Below are positions 21,931 to 35,299 of a stretch of 64,000 bases of DNA, one piece after another. A model generated the notes under the pieces. It was not told the DNA's origin, ran no database searches, and saw only the letters and a list, made by a program, of their open reading frames with translations. Position 1 is the stretch's first letter, and each line of letters begins with the position of its first letter. Source of the DNA: Brasenia schreberi. Lineage: Eukaryota; Streptophyta; Magnoliopsida; Nymphaeales; Cabombaceae. The position numbers and the translations under genes are program-made. The stretch is from the NCBI GenBank assembly GCA_036023115.1, contig JAYKKT010000059.1, positions 5,069,501 to 5,133,500 on the forward strand, given 5' to 3'.

Positions 21931-24900
21931 CAGTGTTGTCTGACGCGTATCGTATCTCATATCGCGTATTGTTGGGCTCCACGATACGGGCATATCGTAT
22001 CGTATCGCTCGTATCGTATTTTAGTATTAAAATAATATAAAATTTATTTAAAAAAGCAAGAAAAATTAATAAAAATCCAAAAAAAATCATGAAAAATCTG
22101 AAAAAAATCTAGAAAAAATTGGTAATTGCTTTAAATTCGTATAATGCAAAGTTTAGTACAGATTGAGCATTCAACATTGAACAATTGCATCCAAATTTAC
22201 ATATTTTAAATCAAAAAATGAAATAGATTTATAGTTTACAAATTATAATCAGGATTATCAACTAAATAATCTTCATCTTCTCATTGCTAAAGATCCTCAT
22301 CATCACCAACACCTTCTGCTTGGAAATCAAATTCTTCATTTCCTTGATACTGTTGTTGCACTCCTTCTAAATTAATCCATGCAATGTCTTCTTTAGTTAG
22401 GAGGGCATTTTCTTTACTGTCTTTTATAATCCAGTCTTCTAATATATCAAAATTATCCAAACTTATTGGATCAAATTGGCTTTCTTGTCTATTTACTTTT
22501 TTTAATTGCCTACAACAAAGAAAGATAAGCAATTAGTAAATAATATTAACAATTGAAGTCAAACAATTTATTGAATTGAATATTAAGTACTAAGTAATAC
22601 AACATTACCTTTCACGAAGACGCATGTTACAACGAATAAAAACTAAATCATTCAGTCTCTTATATAACCTGTTGCACTTTTTTGTATAAATGTGTTCAAA
22701 GACACTCAAATTCCTTTCACAACCTGTTACACTATAGGTTTGGCTCAAAACTCTCACTGCAAAATCCCTAAGGTTTGAATAATTAGTTTCAAACCTATTC
22801 CACCAAACATCTGTAGAAAAAGACAAACATTAGAGATAATCCACAATAATATAAGACAAGTTGATTTAAGAAACTTAAATACAAAGATAAACAATTTACC
22901 TGCAGGCATAGTAGTGCGGTTGCGAATTTCTATAGGCAAACCTATCAAGTGAAGAGCATTATCATAGATCTCCATCTCTCGATGTATAACATTTGCTTTT
23001 CTCTCATCATGGACTAATCTATCTATACAATCAATTATGCCTCGATTAACCTTATCGTCCCTTTTGAAGCTTGTTGAGTATCTGAATGATGAGTTTAAAT
23101 AATATGCTGCTGCATGAATAGGCTGATGCAATTGTTTATTCCATCTATTATCAATAATTTTTTACACGGGCACATAATCTCTCTTTTTTCAATTAAAATT
23201 ATTTCTAATTGCTTCTTTTGCCCTATCCATGGCTTCATAAAGGTAGCCCATAGAAGGTTTCTCCTCGCTATAAGCCAATCTCAAAACCTTCACTAATGGA
23301 CATGTAATCCTCAACAGTCTAACACATGCATTTCAAAATGTACTCCTGAAGACTGTCTCGAAAATCTCATTCAACTTTCGGTTTCTTTTGTTCTAAGACA
23401 ACTCTGTAAATTGCTGCCACTCATCTGAGGAGAACATTCTCTTCAATTCTTTTTTCTGTCTCACAATACTCAGTAAAAATAAGAAGTTTGTTGCAAACCG
23501 AGTTACAGCTATTCGAAGAAGCTCTACACCTTCTGTATATCTCCTCATCATACGCAAAATAAATGCATAGTTGTAGATGAATTTGGTGATATCTTGGCAA
23601 CACTCAGTTGCTGCCTGTATCTCATCTATCTCACCAATATCTTCAAGGATGAGATATAAATAATGGGTTGCACATGGTGTCAAATAGAAAGTCTCATAAG
23701 TATCAGTTAACTTATTCTCAGCCGCTTTGTAGTTAGTTGCATTATCTATAATCAATTAGACTACATTCTCTAGCCCAACCTCGCATATCACCTTATCAAA
23801 TTCTTGTCGTAGCATCTCTGCAGTGTGCCTCTCTTTTGACATGTCTAGAGATCTCAAAAACATAAGTCCTTTAGGATAGTAAAAAAGAAAGTTTAGCAAG
23901 GTCCTTCCTCTTTTATTTGTTTATTCATCTGTCATGATAGTGTAACCTATCTCCTTCCATGACTCTCTCAAAGTCGAACAATATTTTTGCACTTCAACGA
24001 CGGTCTTATCTAAGATCTTTCCTCTCAACTTCTGATATGAAGACATCTTGTATCTTGGACCAATGTTAGCAATTGCATCTGTTATTGCTTAAAAATAAAA
24101 ACTATTTGCTGCATTAAATGAAATGCATGGATCATAAAACCATCTGCCCACTGCAAGGTCTGTCTGATCATGCGGTTGTTTTGAAGCCATAGCAACACGA
24201 ATTTCAGGTTGAGTATCAAGTATAGTGATAGGAAGAAAAAATGAATGTATGATAGAAACAACTCTTCCTCTACTCCTTGAACTTTCTTTTCTACCACCTC
24301 CAAAGTATTCATCAACCCTCTTTCTCTTTTTAGGTGGTCGTGAACTGCTACTATCTCTATTCTAGCATTTGAAGGTAAACTATCAGTGAATTAAATAGCA
24401 TCATAATATTCTTTAAACATCTCCAAATCATTCTTTTGTTATCTCATCTCTTTTATACTCTCAATCATTTGAAGACATTGTCATTTAATGCCTTCTAGCA
24501 AACTTCTAACTCTGCATATGTAAGGAATAACTTCTTTTCTTGTCCCTACTAGGTGGTGTTTCAACCTTGAAATTCTACCACTAACTACCCTCTCACAAAA
24601 TAAACATATGATCTTTAATCTGGAATCCTCAACTGGTGTACCCTACTGCAATGCCGGATAATCAGAACGAGAATGAGAGTCTCTAACACCCTTTCTTGAC
24701 ATCTCAATTGAGTACTTTAATTCAATAAAAAAACTTAAAATAAAAGCACTTCGTAAATCCCCAATGTTCAAATAACACTCAAATAGAGTGTCTCCCGTTT
24801 CATGAATGCAATAAAAATCATATCCACATACTTAACTTCATATTTTATCATTCAAAAAAGGAAAAATACAAATATAACACAAAAAATAACAAATATAAAG

Positions 24901-25206
24901 AAAAAAATGAATAAAAACACTAAAAATATACCTAAATCACGGACATCGTAGAGCACATTTTTGAAATCTTTAACACTAAGGAGGCGAAGAACCACGCTAG
25001 AAAAGCTTGGGGAGCTCAGAAGAAAGAGAGGAAAAACGCGAGTTTCCATTCGACTAGGGACTTGGCGTATGATACGGGCGATACGCACCGTCACACGATA
25101 CAGTGCGATAACTTGGAAATGTGTTAGTGTATCGTATCGTGGTGGCTCACAATACGATACGAATAAGAGTGTCGTGGTGGTTCACAATACGATACGAATT
25201 AGAGTG
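21931..25206 (-). mobile_element. hAT transposon, full-length but inactive (copy 1)
   Basis: The left end cagtgttgtctgacgcgtat and the right end, ending gaattagagtg, are imperfect inverted repeats. Flanking octamers cttacgtg (21923-21930) and cttaggtc (25207-25214) agree at 6 of 8 bases, the 8-bp duplication size of hAT. Both subterminal regions are crowded with gtatcgtatcg/cgatacgata motifs, likely transposase binding sites. The transposase relic lies on the minus strand. The element's left 300 bp is clearly homologous to 53935-54350 and its right end to 55900-56021. Confidence 0.88.
22287..24700 (-). pseudogene. hAT transposase pseudogene (BED finger, DUF659, hAT dimerisation)
   Basis: N-terminal part near 24700-24500 reads like a BED zinc finger (CLFCERVVSGRISRLKHH). 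At 23755-23393 is the DUF659-type core: IIDNATNYKAAENKL, FYLTPCATHYLYLILEDIG, VTRFATNF, MFSSDEW. At 23131-22605 is the C-terminal region with the dimerisation domain (SVTGCERNLSVFEHIYTKK). At 22532-22287 is an acidic tail (FDPISLDNFDILEDWI). Stops and frameshifts separate these blocks (for example a stop just after PALQ in the N-terminal region), so no active protein can be made. Introns cannot be excluded between 22830 and 22500. Confidence 0.88.
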
Positions 25207-25732
25207 CTTAGGTCATAAACAAATATTGAATGACTACATAAAATGAAAAGCATGTCAAAAGAAAGAGAGAGAGAATCTTACTTGCATAATGTATTTGGGT
25301 ACATAATTTTACTAAAACATTTCTATTGTTTCATTTTGAATACGAGCGGTAGACATTCAAATCAAATGTATTGTTATACTCGTATACTTACATTTAATAT
25401 ATATTAGATTAAATATAAATCACGTTATTTGAATCTCTATCACCCATCTCCAATATAGGACTGCAAAAATATGTTAGTAAAATTATACACCGTGCACCTA
25501 TTTCTCTTTCTATATATATATATATATTAAGAGAAAGAGAGGAGGGGGAAAGTACAATACGAACGAACGATGAGATGATGAAATCAGAAGAAGGTCGAAA
25601 CCGACCGTCAAAGAATTCAGTCATTTTGTGTAGGCAGCAAAAATCTGACACAAAGCAAACATCACACACCGACCTTCGTCATCTCTCTGCACGAGACCAA
25701 CTTCACACAATACCTCTCGCCCACCAACCTAA
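25207..25732. other. Upstream region of PGI1
   Basis: AT-rich DNA with a short (TA)n run at 25512-25528. It probably holds the PGI1 promoter; no defined element apart from the TATA box below. Confidence 0.4.
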
Positions 25733-25741
25733 CTTATAAAC
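25733..25741 (+). promoter_or_regulatory. Candidate TATA box of PGI1
   Basis: cttataaac about 220 bp upstream of the PGI1 ATG, followed at 25755-25790 by a pyrimidine-rich patch (ctctctatctttctctctctc) where plant transcripts often start. Placement is inference. Confidence 0.45.
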
Positions 25742-25837
25742 TCACCGGACACTCTTCAGCCTCTCTATCTTTCTCTCTCTCTCTGATTTCCAGGGTATCG
25801 CTAGATTTTTGTAGGACTGTTGAAGAATTTTAGCAGT

Positions 25838-25865
25838 GTATCTCTCTCTCTCTCTCTCTCTCTCT
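25838..25865. repeat. (CT)n in the PGI1 5' leader
   Basis: About 14 CT units between the candidate TATA box and the ATG, a common arrangement in plant 5' UTRs. Confidence 0.85.
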
Positions 25866-25959
25866 GGTTTGAACTCTGGTTTCTTCAGTTGGGAATTTCA
25901 TTGTCGGGGGCGTTGATTTTCTGTGGGAGAGAAATTTCTCTCCCGTCCTACTCCCCACA

Positions 25960-28900
25960 ATGGCGTCATTGCCGGGCCTCTCTTCCTCGTCGACTCAGAA
26001 GGTCTTAACCCGCTCTTCGCCGTGTGCTCCCACTTCATTCGGCAGGAATCCAACTGCCTTCCGTTCTTCTTCTTGTTCCAGACGAACCCATTTTTGGCCG
26101 CTGTCCGTCGCCCGCGACATTCCGGCCGAACTGTCACGAGCAGAAATACTGAAGAAGGGCAAGATGGAGGGGTTGCAGAAGGATCCAATCGCTCTCTGGG
26201 ATCGTTACGTAGAGAGGCTTTACCAGCACAAGGATTTGGGGCTCTTTCTGGACGTTAGCCGAATTGGGTTCACCGATGAGTTCGTGGAGAAGATGGAGCC
26301 GAGATTCCAGAAGGCGTTCCTCGCGATGCAGGAGCTCGAAAAGGGGGCCATCGCTAATCCCGACGAGAAGCGGATGGTCGGACACTACTGGTTGCGAAGC
26401 CCACATTTGGCCCCCAAGCCGATTCTTCAAAGGCAGATTGAAACGACCCTCGACTCCATTTGCAAGTTCGCCGACGATGTAATCGGTGGTAAGGTAAACG
26501 ATGGATGCTTGTCTCTCCTTGTGTATCCGTTTGTAATTTTGGTAACTTGTGCAAATGGTTCTCTTTGTTGGGTTTGAATATGTTTTAGTGAAAAACTTCT
26601 CTTTTAGTCCTTTTCTTATAAGAAGGTTGAGCCTATTTGATACTGAACCGATCCCTTTTGTACTTCGTTGGAACAGATTAAACCACCATCGTCTTCATCT
26701 GGTCGGTTTACTCAGATCCTCTCGGTTGGGATTGGAGGATCAGCTTTGGGACCGCAATTTGTTGCAGAAGCATTATCTCCTGATAATCCTCCTTTGAAGG
26801 TATGGTACTGATTGTTGATGTTGGAAAGTTAAAAGTTTTTTTTTTTGTTAATCTGTGATCTATGTCTTTTACTCGGTTTGCTTCTGTGCATGCCAATAGG
26901 AAACGTATTACTGTAATATGATTCATCACCAAAGTATTCCATGGAGCTGTCAGTTTATCAATGTTTGTTCAACATGTTCAATTTATGTAGCAACACGTGT
27001 TTTCTATACCAAAACGCATCATCCCTTTTTCCACCATAATCATTGTTTCCCTTTTTCAGAAATGTTTTTTCTCATGTTCGTATTTTTTGAAGAATGCTGA
27101 GGTTGCACGTTCTATCTGTTTTACTGATTATGGATTCAGCAAAGAGCAACGACTTCCTGATTCATGAACTTCCTTGCTATTTGTAAGATGTACTTTTGAC
27201 TGGCTGCTCTTTGATTGCCATCAGCTTGCACATTTAACTTGCAGGGTTCGGGGACTACCATGTAATGTGATTGTAGCCTTTTACTTGGATCATATTTTCT
27301 TACTCATAGCTCAATGGGCTTTGCTCCGACTTCATTTCTGTCTAATGCATGTTTAGATAAGATTCATCGACAATACTGATCCAGCTGGAATTGACCATCA
27401 AATTGCTCAACTTGGTGAAGAATTAGCCTCCACCCTTGTGATTGTGATTTCAAAGGTATACATATATGCTTCTGTCCTGAACATCTAAAATTACTTGAGT
27501 CATTTAATTCACATCGAGTCTGACTTAGTTTTTCTGTAGCTCAGAGTGGAGGCACACCAGAAACTCGTAATGGTTTGCTGGAAGTACAGAAGGCTTTCCG
27601 GGAAGCCGGGCTTGATTTTGCGAAACAGGTTTTAGTTTTCATATTTCTTTTTCTTGATTAATTTATTATAGTTTTTAATAACCTGAGGCATGGTGCTTGT
27701 GAGTTGTCCGAAATGAGATGTATAAAATTTGCTGTTTATGGTTCAAATTAATGGAGAGTGATGTGGTGATGTTCCATTTGCAACGTACATTGTTACATTT
27801 TCTGCCGTCTGGCAAGAAATAGTTGCTGACAGATATGGTTCACTTGTTTCTGGCACTAACTTGTTAGTTTTGCTGAGCCTCTTTCCTTTCACAACTATTA
27901 GTATGCCATTTTGTTAAGATAATGTACAAGAAAAAGTTACCAGTAAAGTTCTTCCCTGTCTATTTAAAGAAGAACATGACACTAAGTTAGGACATGGTTG
28001 TTTTGGTCAGAAGTGTGATGTCCCATCAACCTGCAATTTCTGATGGTGTGATTTCATATCATAGCTCCTCTCCTCTGATATGAAATTACAGGTTGTGAGG
28101 GTTCAATTCTCTCTGATAGAGCCAAAGAACCACAGCTCATATAATTTTTAATTTTTTGGTTTGCTTTTACTTGTGGAAGTGGAAGCTGTGAAAGTGGCAG
28201 CCTCTTGTGAAAAATTCAGGCATAACATGGTGAAGCAAACATGCCTTTAGTATCATCTAACAGCAGAATAACCTGAAGGTGGTAGCAGCTGAGGGGGAAA
28301 CTTGTGCTCATTATTGAAGTTTATTGTATAGCATCTGGTGAGTCTGTCCACCTACTAAGTGAACTGGTGTAGAATGCATTCCTACAAAGTACTTTTCATT
28401 TATTATAATATACAAAAAGAACTATATGCTGGTCTGATGTTTGAATGCATGAATATCTAAACATAGGCTAATGAGAAATTAGATGGAAATGTTTGAAGAA
28501 AAGAGTTCATTAGTCTAAGTTTTATGTGAGACTGGGTATGAATGATTAGGAGATGACTTGTTTTCTTTCTCCTTGAAAAGTGTGCCTTGTAAACTAAGTC
28601 GTCTCTTGCAATGATCATTAAGAAGTTCTGTAAAATCTTTTATTAGCATTAGTAAGTGATGCGAGTGGTGCTTACATGCATGTATGACTGGACCAAGACA
28701 TATGCTGGCTGAAAAGTTTCATGTCATTATGCGCAATTGTTACAAACTTACAAGTACAAATACTCAGTAAGCCAGTTCTAGAAGTAGCTTCTCCATTTAA
28801 GATGTCCTTTATTCATGACTTTAATGTTGCAATAAAAAAAGGTAATTTAAGATTTAGTTGTGATTGATAGGCTTGACTATTGAGGCCAAAACTTTAACCA

Positions 28901-31900
28901 TGGTTACGTTGAAAGTTCAAAATAGTGGATACTATTTTTGTTTTCAAGTTTGATGATATCCAAATGCTAAATGTCATCCTGTTTCCCGTTCCCAACCTGT
29001 TTTATCTTTGTAGCTAATATTTATTGTGATTTTCTTCTTTAGGGGGTTGCTATTACACAAGAAAAATCTCTGTTAGACAAGACAGCAGACATAGAAGGTT
29101 GGTTGGCAAGATTTCCTATGTTTGATTGGGTTGGAGGAAGGACCTCAGAAATGTCCGCGGTCGGTTTACTTCCTGCTGCTTTGCAGGCATGTCTCTCTGA
29201 TAATCTAACCTATCTAATCCTTTATGGGCACTTCGTTTACTTGCAGTCTATTATATATTCAGGGAATTGACATCAGGGAAATGCTTGTTGGTGCATCAAT
29301 GATGGATGAGGCAACTCGGAGTACTGTTGTAAGTATCTGTGATTATGTATTTGATAATATTGCTTTTCTCTTTCAATGACTCTATGATAATATGATGTCT
29401 TTTCGTTGGTCTTCTTGTTTCTTTCTCTATAACGAAAATATCAATTTTCGCTGTTGGAGAGGATATTCCTGTGCATGATCTGTAATATTTCCTTTGAGTT
29501 CATCGTTGATATGTTTTTGCAGGTTAAGAATAATCCTGCTGCCTTGCTAGCTTTATGCTGGTATTGGGCTTCCGATGGTGTTGGATCCAAGGTCTGTTTT
29601 TCAAACTTCTTTCTTTTCTTTAACTTTCATCAATATCTTCCTCTGTTTGTCTTCTTTATCGTTTATGTTTCTGCTGTTTGGTTTTCTACAGGACATGGTT
29701 GTACTTCCATACAAGGATAGCCTTCTGCTTTTCAGTAGATATCTGCAGCAACTTGTCATGGAATCCCTTGGAAAGGAGCTTGACCTAGATGGCAATCTGG
29801 TGTGTCTATGAACAACCTGTTCAGTTGTGTTTGTGCGTAGATGCAACCTCCAAAACTACGTCTATCTTGTCCTAATTGCTCTCTCTCTCTCTCTCTATCT
29901 ATATATATATTGCTAGGAGAAGAGGTGTCAAACTTCAGCTATCATCAGATAGCCGATTATGAATACCTGAAAAAGAAGAAAAAAACTGGGCTGGGGAACC
30001 ATTTCGTTGAACTTTTAGAGTTACATGTGTAATTTGATAAGCTTGATGATATATGAATCAGACCATTAGGTCATGTGTCTCATTTCCAGCTGCAACTTCA
30101 ACAATCTAATCCATGTCCACTGCTTGAAGCTCTGTTGTATAATCATGGGACGTTATAAACGTAACAATAATGAACTGATGTATCTATTATGTTTCTATAC
30201 ATTGACCTCTCCCATATCGATGGTCTAAGAATGTTATGTGCTTAACAGGTCAATCAAGGTCTTACCGTGTATGGAAACAAAGGAAGCACCGATCAACATG
30301 CGTGGGTTCTTGTTCTGTTTTGTACTTTGAGGCTTTTGCTTCTTGAGTTATAATAACTGATAGTTTTTCACTTGGCTGCACTCTCTTTTTGTTTTTAACA
30401 GCTACATTCAACAGTTGAGAGAGGGTGTCCACAATTTTTTTGTTACTTTCATTGAAGTTCTCCGTGACAGACCCCCTGGTCATGACTGGGAGCTTGAGCC
30501 TGGTGTGACATGTGGGGACTACTTGTTTGGCATGTTGCAGGTATTTATATTTATACTGAGTGGATGCTAACTGCCAGGTTCTTTAAGTGTGGTTTCAATG
30601 TTCCTGTTCAACACCAATATCTCGTATCACACTGGTTGAATATCCCCATTGGTATAGGACTATTAATGATCTGAAAGCTTGGAATAACTTGATGCCTTTC
30701 CCTAATTCTAGGGTTCTGGATCCACAAAGTCTGATCTAGCAATGGATCTTTCTTTATTTCTTCTATATCATTTCTTTCATTAACTTTTGCCTGGTCAGAA
30801 TACTTACTCTGAAAATGTGAAATGTCAGGGAACACGTTCAGCACTTTATGCAAACAACCGTGAGTCCATAACAGTTACAGTTCAGGAAGTAACTCCTAGA
30901 TCTGTTGGGGCACTAGTAGCGCTTTATGAGCGTGCTGTTGGGATATATGCATCCCTAGTCAACATCAATGCGTACCATCAGCCTGGTACTTTTCTGCATC
31001 CACACTATTTTTTCATCATCTACAAAGTCAGCAACCACCATGTTACAGCCACTAGGAGTTATATGTCATCTTCAATCACTGGTTTTCTGATCTCTTTCAT
31101 TGTACATTCAGGTGTGGAGGCTGGGAAGAAGGCAGCAGGAGAAGTATTAGCTCTTCAAAAAAGGATCCTTGCAGTTCTGAATGAGGCCAGGTAACATGTT
31201 TGAGTCCTCTCGATATCATGCAAATGTAATCGTGTAGAATTCTAGTTGCTTTCTGGCACCAATCCTTTAAATTGTGCACACGATCCTTTGAAACATCACA
31301 AAGTTAGGAAAGTGTTAGAAGTCATTAGAGGACAATAGGTACTAGTCGCTACCACTAATCAAGGATCTCCACCACTAATCACCTAGTACTAATTAAGGTG
31401 GCAGAAAGAGGCTGCTTTATGACCATTTCAAGGATCTCCTAGTACATATTACCCTCTAATAGCTTCTGGCACTTTTCTAACTTTGCCCGTGTAAGGAGCA
31501 ACCTTTTTCCTAGTCGCTACTAGGTGATGTTTCAAACGAGAAATTTCACCACTAATCACATTTTCAAAAAAAAAAAGATTTTCAATTTGTTTTCCTCAAC
31601 TGCAGGACCCCACTACCATGCCAAATTATCATACCGAGATTGAGATTCTCTAATATCCCTTCATGTCATCTTAATTTAACACTTCAATCTTAATAAACCT
31701 CAAAATAAAAGCACTTCATAAATCCCCCAATCTTCACTTCATAAACCACCAAAACATTAAGTAGAGTGTATCCCACTTCACAAATACAATGAAAGGATAT
31801 TCACACACTTCATAAGTTCATATGTTGTCATTCAAAAAAGAAAGAACAAATAACACAAGAAGATACCAAATACAAAGACAAAAAGTGAAAAACTTTGTAC

Positions 31901-33177
31901 CATAACCATTGGATTGTTGGTGTTGTCACTACCGGAGTGATGTGGCGTAAGAGACCTTTGAAAACTGTTGGAAATCCCTCACGGTGGGCGGAAGTTATCT
32001 TAGAGATGCTGGAAGACACAGACCATAAATCTCGCAGAAACACATGGTTGTATCACATGATACAACACAATACTGTATCTTATATGATATAGTATCATGT
32101 ATCATATCATGGAGTCTCACGATACAATACATATCGCACCGTATCTTACGATACAATGCGATACGGATAGCACTGCTTTTTGGTCTTATTCATGGCCTTT
32201 TTCACATCTTCTCAATGATTTGAACTTTAGTTTTTATCCGAAAAAGAGGAATTCAGTTAAGTTCTAAATGAAAATCATGTGGATATGTTTTTAGGTGATA
32301 AACTGACCATTTCTTATCATGTCCTTAACTCTTCGCAACTTCATAATGATATAGCACATGACCATGTGATGATGTTACTAGGAAATGGAAATATCATCAG
32401 ATACATGCAAGTCCGCTCAAACTAGAGAGGGTAAAAGAGGGACCAAAAAGGAAATGTTAAGACTTATCTCTTGAAAGGATGATTTTCTGAAAAAGCTTTC
32501 TAATTTTCTTACATGAGAAAATGGTCACCTTTTGTTATGATCATCAAGAAAGTTGATCCTGTAAACAAATTGTACTGTTTCGTCATCAGGGATCCTAAGA
32601 GGGTCGAGCGATATTGTTTAGAGACAGAATAATCTCTCTTTCTGAAACAGTAAAAGCAAGTTAATGCTTTGAGAATACTTTTTTATTTCCTGGAAGTGAT
32701 AATTGCACTCATCTGTGAATAACATGAGAATACAGGCTTTCCACATTCATGCATCTGTATTTTCTTTTCACTTTCTCTTTCGTTCCTTTTCTTTTGGCAT
32801 GAGCATTTTGGGGCTTCAATGAGCTCATCAAGTTTCTAAATGGTTTTCTTCTGGTTAAATGATCAATTGCCTCATTCTGTTCCATAGCTGCAAAGAACCC
32901 ATTGAGCCATTGACGTTGGACGAAATTGCAGATCGTTGCCATGCACCAGAAGAAGTATGTTTTGTACTATCATACCTTCTCTACAACCTCTTTTTCTTTA
33001 TGTTATTTTCATTATTCTTTTCCCTGCCTGGGTCTTATGCAGATTGAAATGATATACAAGATCATTGCACATATGGCTGCCAATGACAGAGCCATTATAG
33101 CAGAAGGTAGCTGTGGCTCACCACGAAGCATCAAGGTTTTCCTTGGAGAATGTAATGTTGATGATATATTTGCGTAA
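25960..33177 (+). CDS. PGI1: Plastid glucose-6-phosphate isomerase, 14 exons
   Basis: Interconverts fructose-6-phosphate and glucose-6-phosphate in the plastid stroma, feeding starch synthesis. Exons: 25960-26493, 26677-26799, 27357-27455, 27545-27628, 29043-29186, 29263-29328, 29523-29591, 29692-29799, 30249-30301, 30402-30540, 30829-30985, 31112-31190, 32888-32954, 33043-33177. They join in frame to 618 aa, close to the roughly 613 aa of the Arabidopsis enzyme. Residues 1-48 are Ser-rich and basic (transit peptide). Motifs: SIS-domain phosphate loop GIGGSALG (196-203), SGGTPET (253-259), PGI signature [13 protein letters not shown] (about 310-322), [19 protein letters not shown], and the C-terminal [20 protein letters not shown]. 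The type is bacterial-like, unlike cytosolic plant PGI. All introns are GT-AG except the one after 29186, which starts GC. Intron 4 (1.4 kb) shows nothing; intron 12 (1.7 kb) carries a hAT fragment. No disruption seen. Confidence 0.96.
31440..32177 (-). mobile_element. hAT fragment (copy 3) in PGI1 intron 12
   Basis: The right end (31990-32177) has the same cgatacaa/gtatcgtat subterminal motifs and ends in ggatagcactg, the counterpart of the ggataacactg end of the 53935-56021 copy. About 31490-31680 matches the BED-finger part of copy 1 (for example cgctactaggtgatgtttcaa). No left terminal repeat was found, so the copy is truncated. Confidence 0.75.
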
Positions 33178-34617
33178 GTTTTATAAAGGCATTCTGCTTG
33201 CTCGTTATGTGGGAGGATCTCATCTGTCAAGGTTGACAAAACAATGTCTTATTTATGACTTCAGACTTTAGTAATCCTGGTGAAAGGCATCAAGAGGTGC
33301 ATTGTGCTGTTGACAGTGTACACTAATTGTAAGAGGTATTTGTCCCGTCTTTTATTTTTCTTAAATAAATCTTTTGTTTTAATAATATGATCATCCTTTT
33401 GAATGAAAGGAAACGTGTTCATGACTTGTTAGCTCTCCTTAAATTTTCTCCCAATTTATTTTGAGCAAAACCGATTGCAGTTTCTTCTTTAAGGAACAAA
33501 AATAAGATGGTTTTTATGAAACTGGCTGGATGTCAGCAGTATGCATATGGAACTGGGTGAACAATCAACTCACTCCGTGGCATGTGGTTTTTGTAGCCAG
33601 GGACCTAAGATTGAAGGGATTTATGCGAGACAATATAGGCTTGCTCACGGAGTGAGTTGATTGTTCGAGTCAAGCAAGCATGTGCACCGACCTTGATCTT
33701 GAATCGGGCTATTTGGCGAGTTTGAATTACCGATTATGATGAAGGAAAGACCATCTCTGTGACGATGGACAGGTCTTTCTGTCATGTAGGTTCTCTTGAT
33801 GGAGATCGAGCAAGAGCCGTTACCCCACGCCATCAGATTCACAATGAAGACTCGATGCCAAAACCAAAGGCATTCTTCGTCGCCGTTGTGCTTTATCTTG
33901 TGTCACTATTAAAGAAAAAAAAGTATGATCATGTTTTATCATTTCTTCCACATAATGTCTTAAAAAAGATAGAACCATCTTTGGATAGGAAATATAGCTT
34001 GCCACAAAGAGCTTTTTTCAGCAACAAACTGCTAGGGGTCTGCCTACACCACCTTGTCTTCCCAAGAAAGGAAAATGTTTTAACTCATGCTTGACACAAT
34101 GGATCGTACTTAAAGATCTTATACCCACGTCCTATAAAGCATAAAGATGAGAATTGATGTACGTATGACACATTGATAATGACATGGAAGTATGCCCAAA
34201 ATTTCTTGGAATTGAAGGCAAGCATATAAAGAGATCAACCGCATTCACCATAACTGGCTGTTGCTTGAAGCCAAATCAATTATATACAAGGAGCAATAGC
34301 AGTCATTACACTTGAAAAGGCAATCATAATTGCAGAAAGCAAACTGTTCGCTGATGAAATTCTACAAATTTCTTGTAGGAGAATCAAGTTCTATATACAG
34401 GAAAAAAAAAGAATCAATCACCCTCCTAGTTTGATTGGGTGAATTGAGGTTAAAACGTCCGCAAACTCCACAAGCGATATACATTAATGACGAGCAATCA
34501 TGGCGCAACATATCGAATCCCAAGAACCATGAAGATGTTTATAATAGCTTCGATATGGCACGGCAAGATGTCCAGAACGCCACAGAAGCTGCCTTCAGGA
34601 GTGCAGGGTTTTGATAG

Positions 34618-34621
<4 letters not shown>
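33178..34621. other. PGI1 3' UTR and intergenic DNA
   Basis: Begins with the presumed PGI1 3' UTR. Contains the 21-nt inverted repeat below; short ORFs show no domain. Confidence 0.4.
33559..33666. repeat. 21-bp perfect inverted repeat, hairpin with 66-nt loop
   Basis: Arm 33559-33579 (gaacaatcaactcactccgt+g) is the exact reverse complement of arm 33646-33666. Pairing stops at both ends of the 21 bp. It lies about 380 bp past the PGI1 stop. The total length (108 nt) and 21-nt arms recall a small-RNA hairpin or a very short MITE; no conserved plant miRNA is recognised. Confidence 0.8.

Positions 34622-34657
<36 letters not shown>
34622..34657. repeat. (GA)n microsatellite
   Basis: About 18 GA units. 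34658-35299 shows no gene. Confidence 0.95.
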
Positions 34658-34659
<2 letters not shown>

Positions 34660-35299
34660 AGGTTAAAGGCACAAGTTAATTTATCATCCAGTTTTGTTTT
34701 TGTGTGTGACAAGCCACGTGAATGAGAAGTACAGCTGAACTTTCAGCTTATGTTACAGATACGTGTATGATTGTGAATACAGAGGCACACACAACAACAA
34801 AAAGTTTTACAGTCCCAGCGACCAGCTATATATCCAAAACCAGCCTTCTCCATAACCAAGTAGAGTGCGCTACATAGATTCTTAATTTTCATTGTTCTTG
34901 ATCTTGTGCCATATTTGCATTGAACTCCCAACAAGCAAGAAATGGATTTTTCCCTGCTTTTCTGAAGTGTCCATCGTTCAGTTTCGCACCTCACCGGAGC
35001 TCCATAGCAGCCTCTTCAAATGTGCAACCGCCTTAATTTGGTTTCTCGCCAACTTTTTCTTTGAGAGGCTCATTAACTCTTGCTTTTTCTTTCATGATCA
35101 TATATTCAATCGACATCTTCGTTTCTGCCACTGGCATCTAATGAAATGACTGCTCAAAGCTAGACATCATAGCATTCTTGGTGTTACCGTTGCTTTATAA
35201 TTTTGACATACATATAATATATCCAAAATAAAAAACAGGCCTTTTCTATGTAAGCATTCCAGACTATGATAGTTTAGTTTATTATTATTTGATAACATG

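Noticed and set aside
25898..26554. Several minus-strand and other-frame ORFs of 66-111 codons
   Set aside because: Shadows of PGI1 exon 1.
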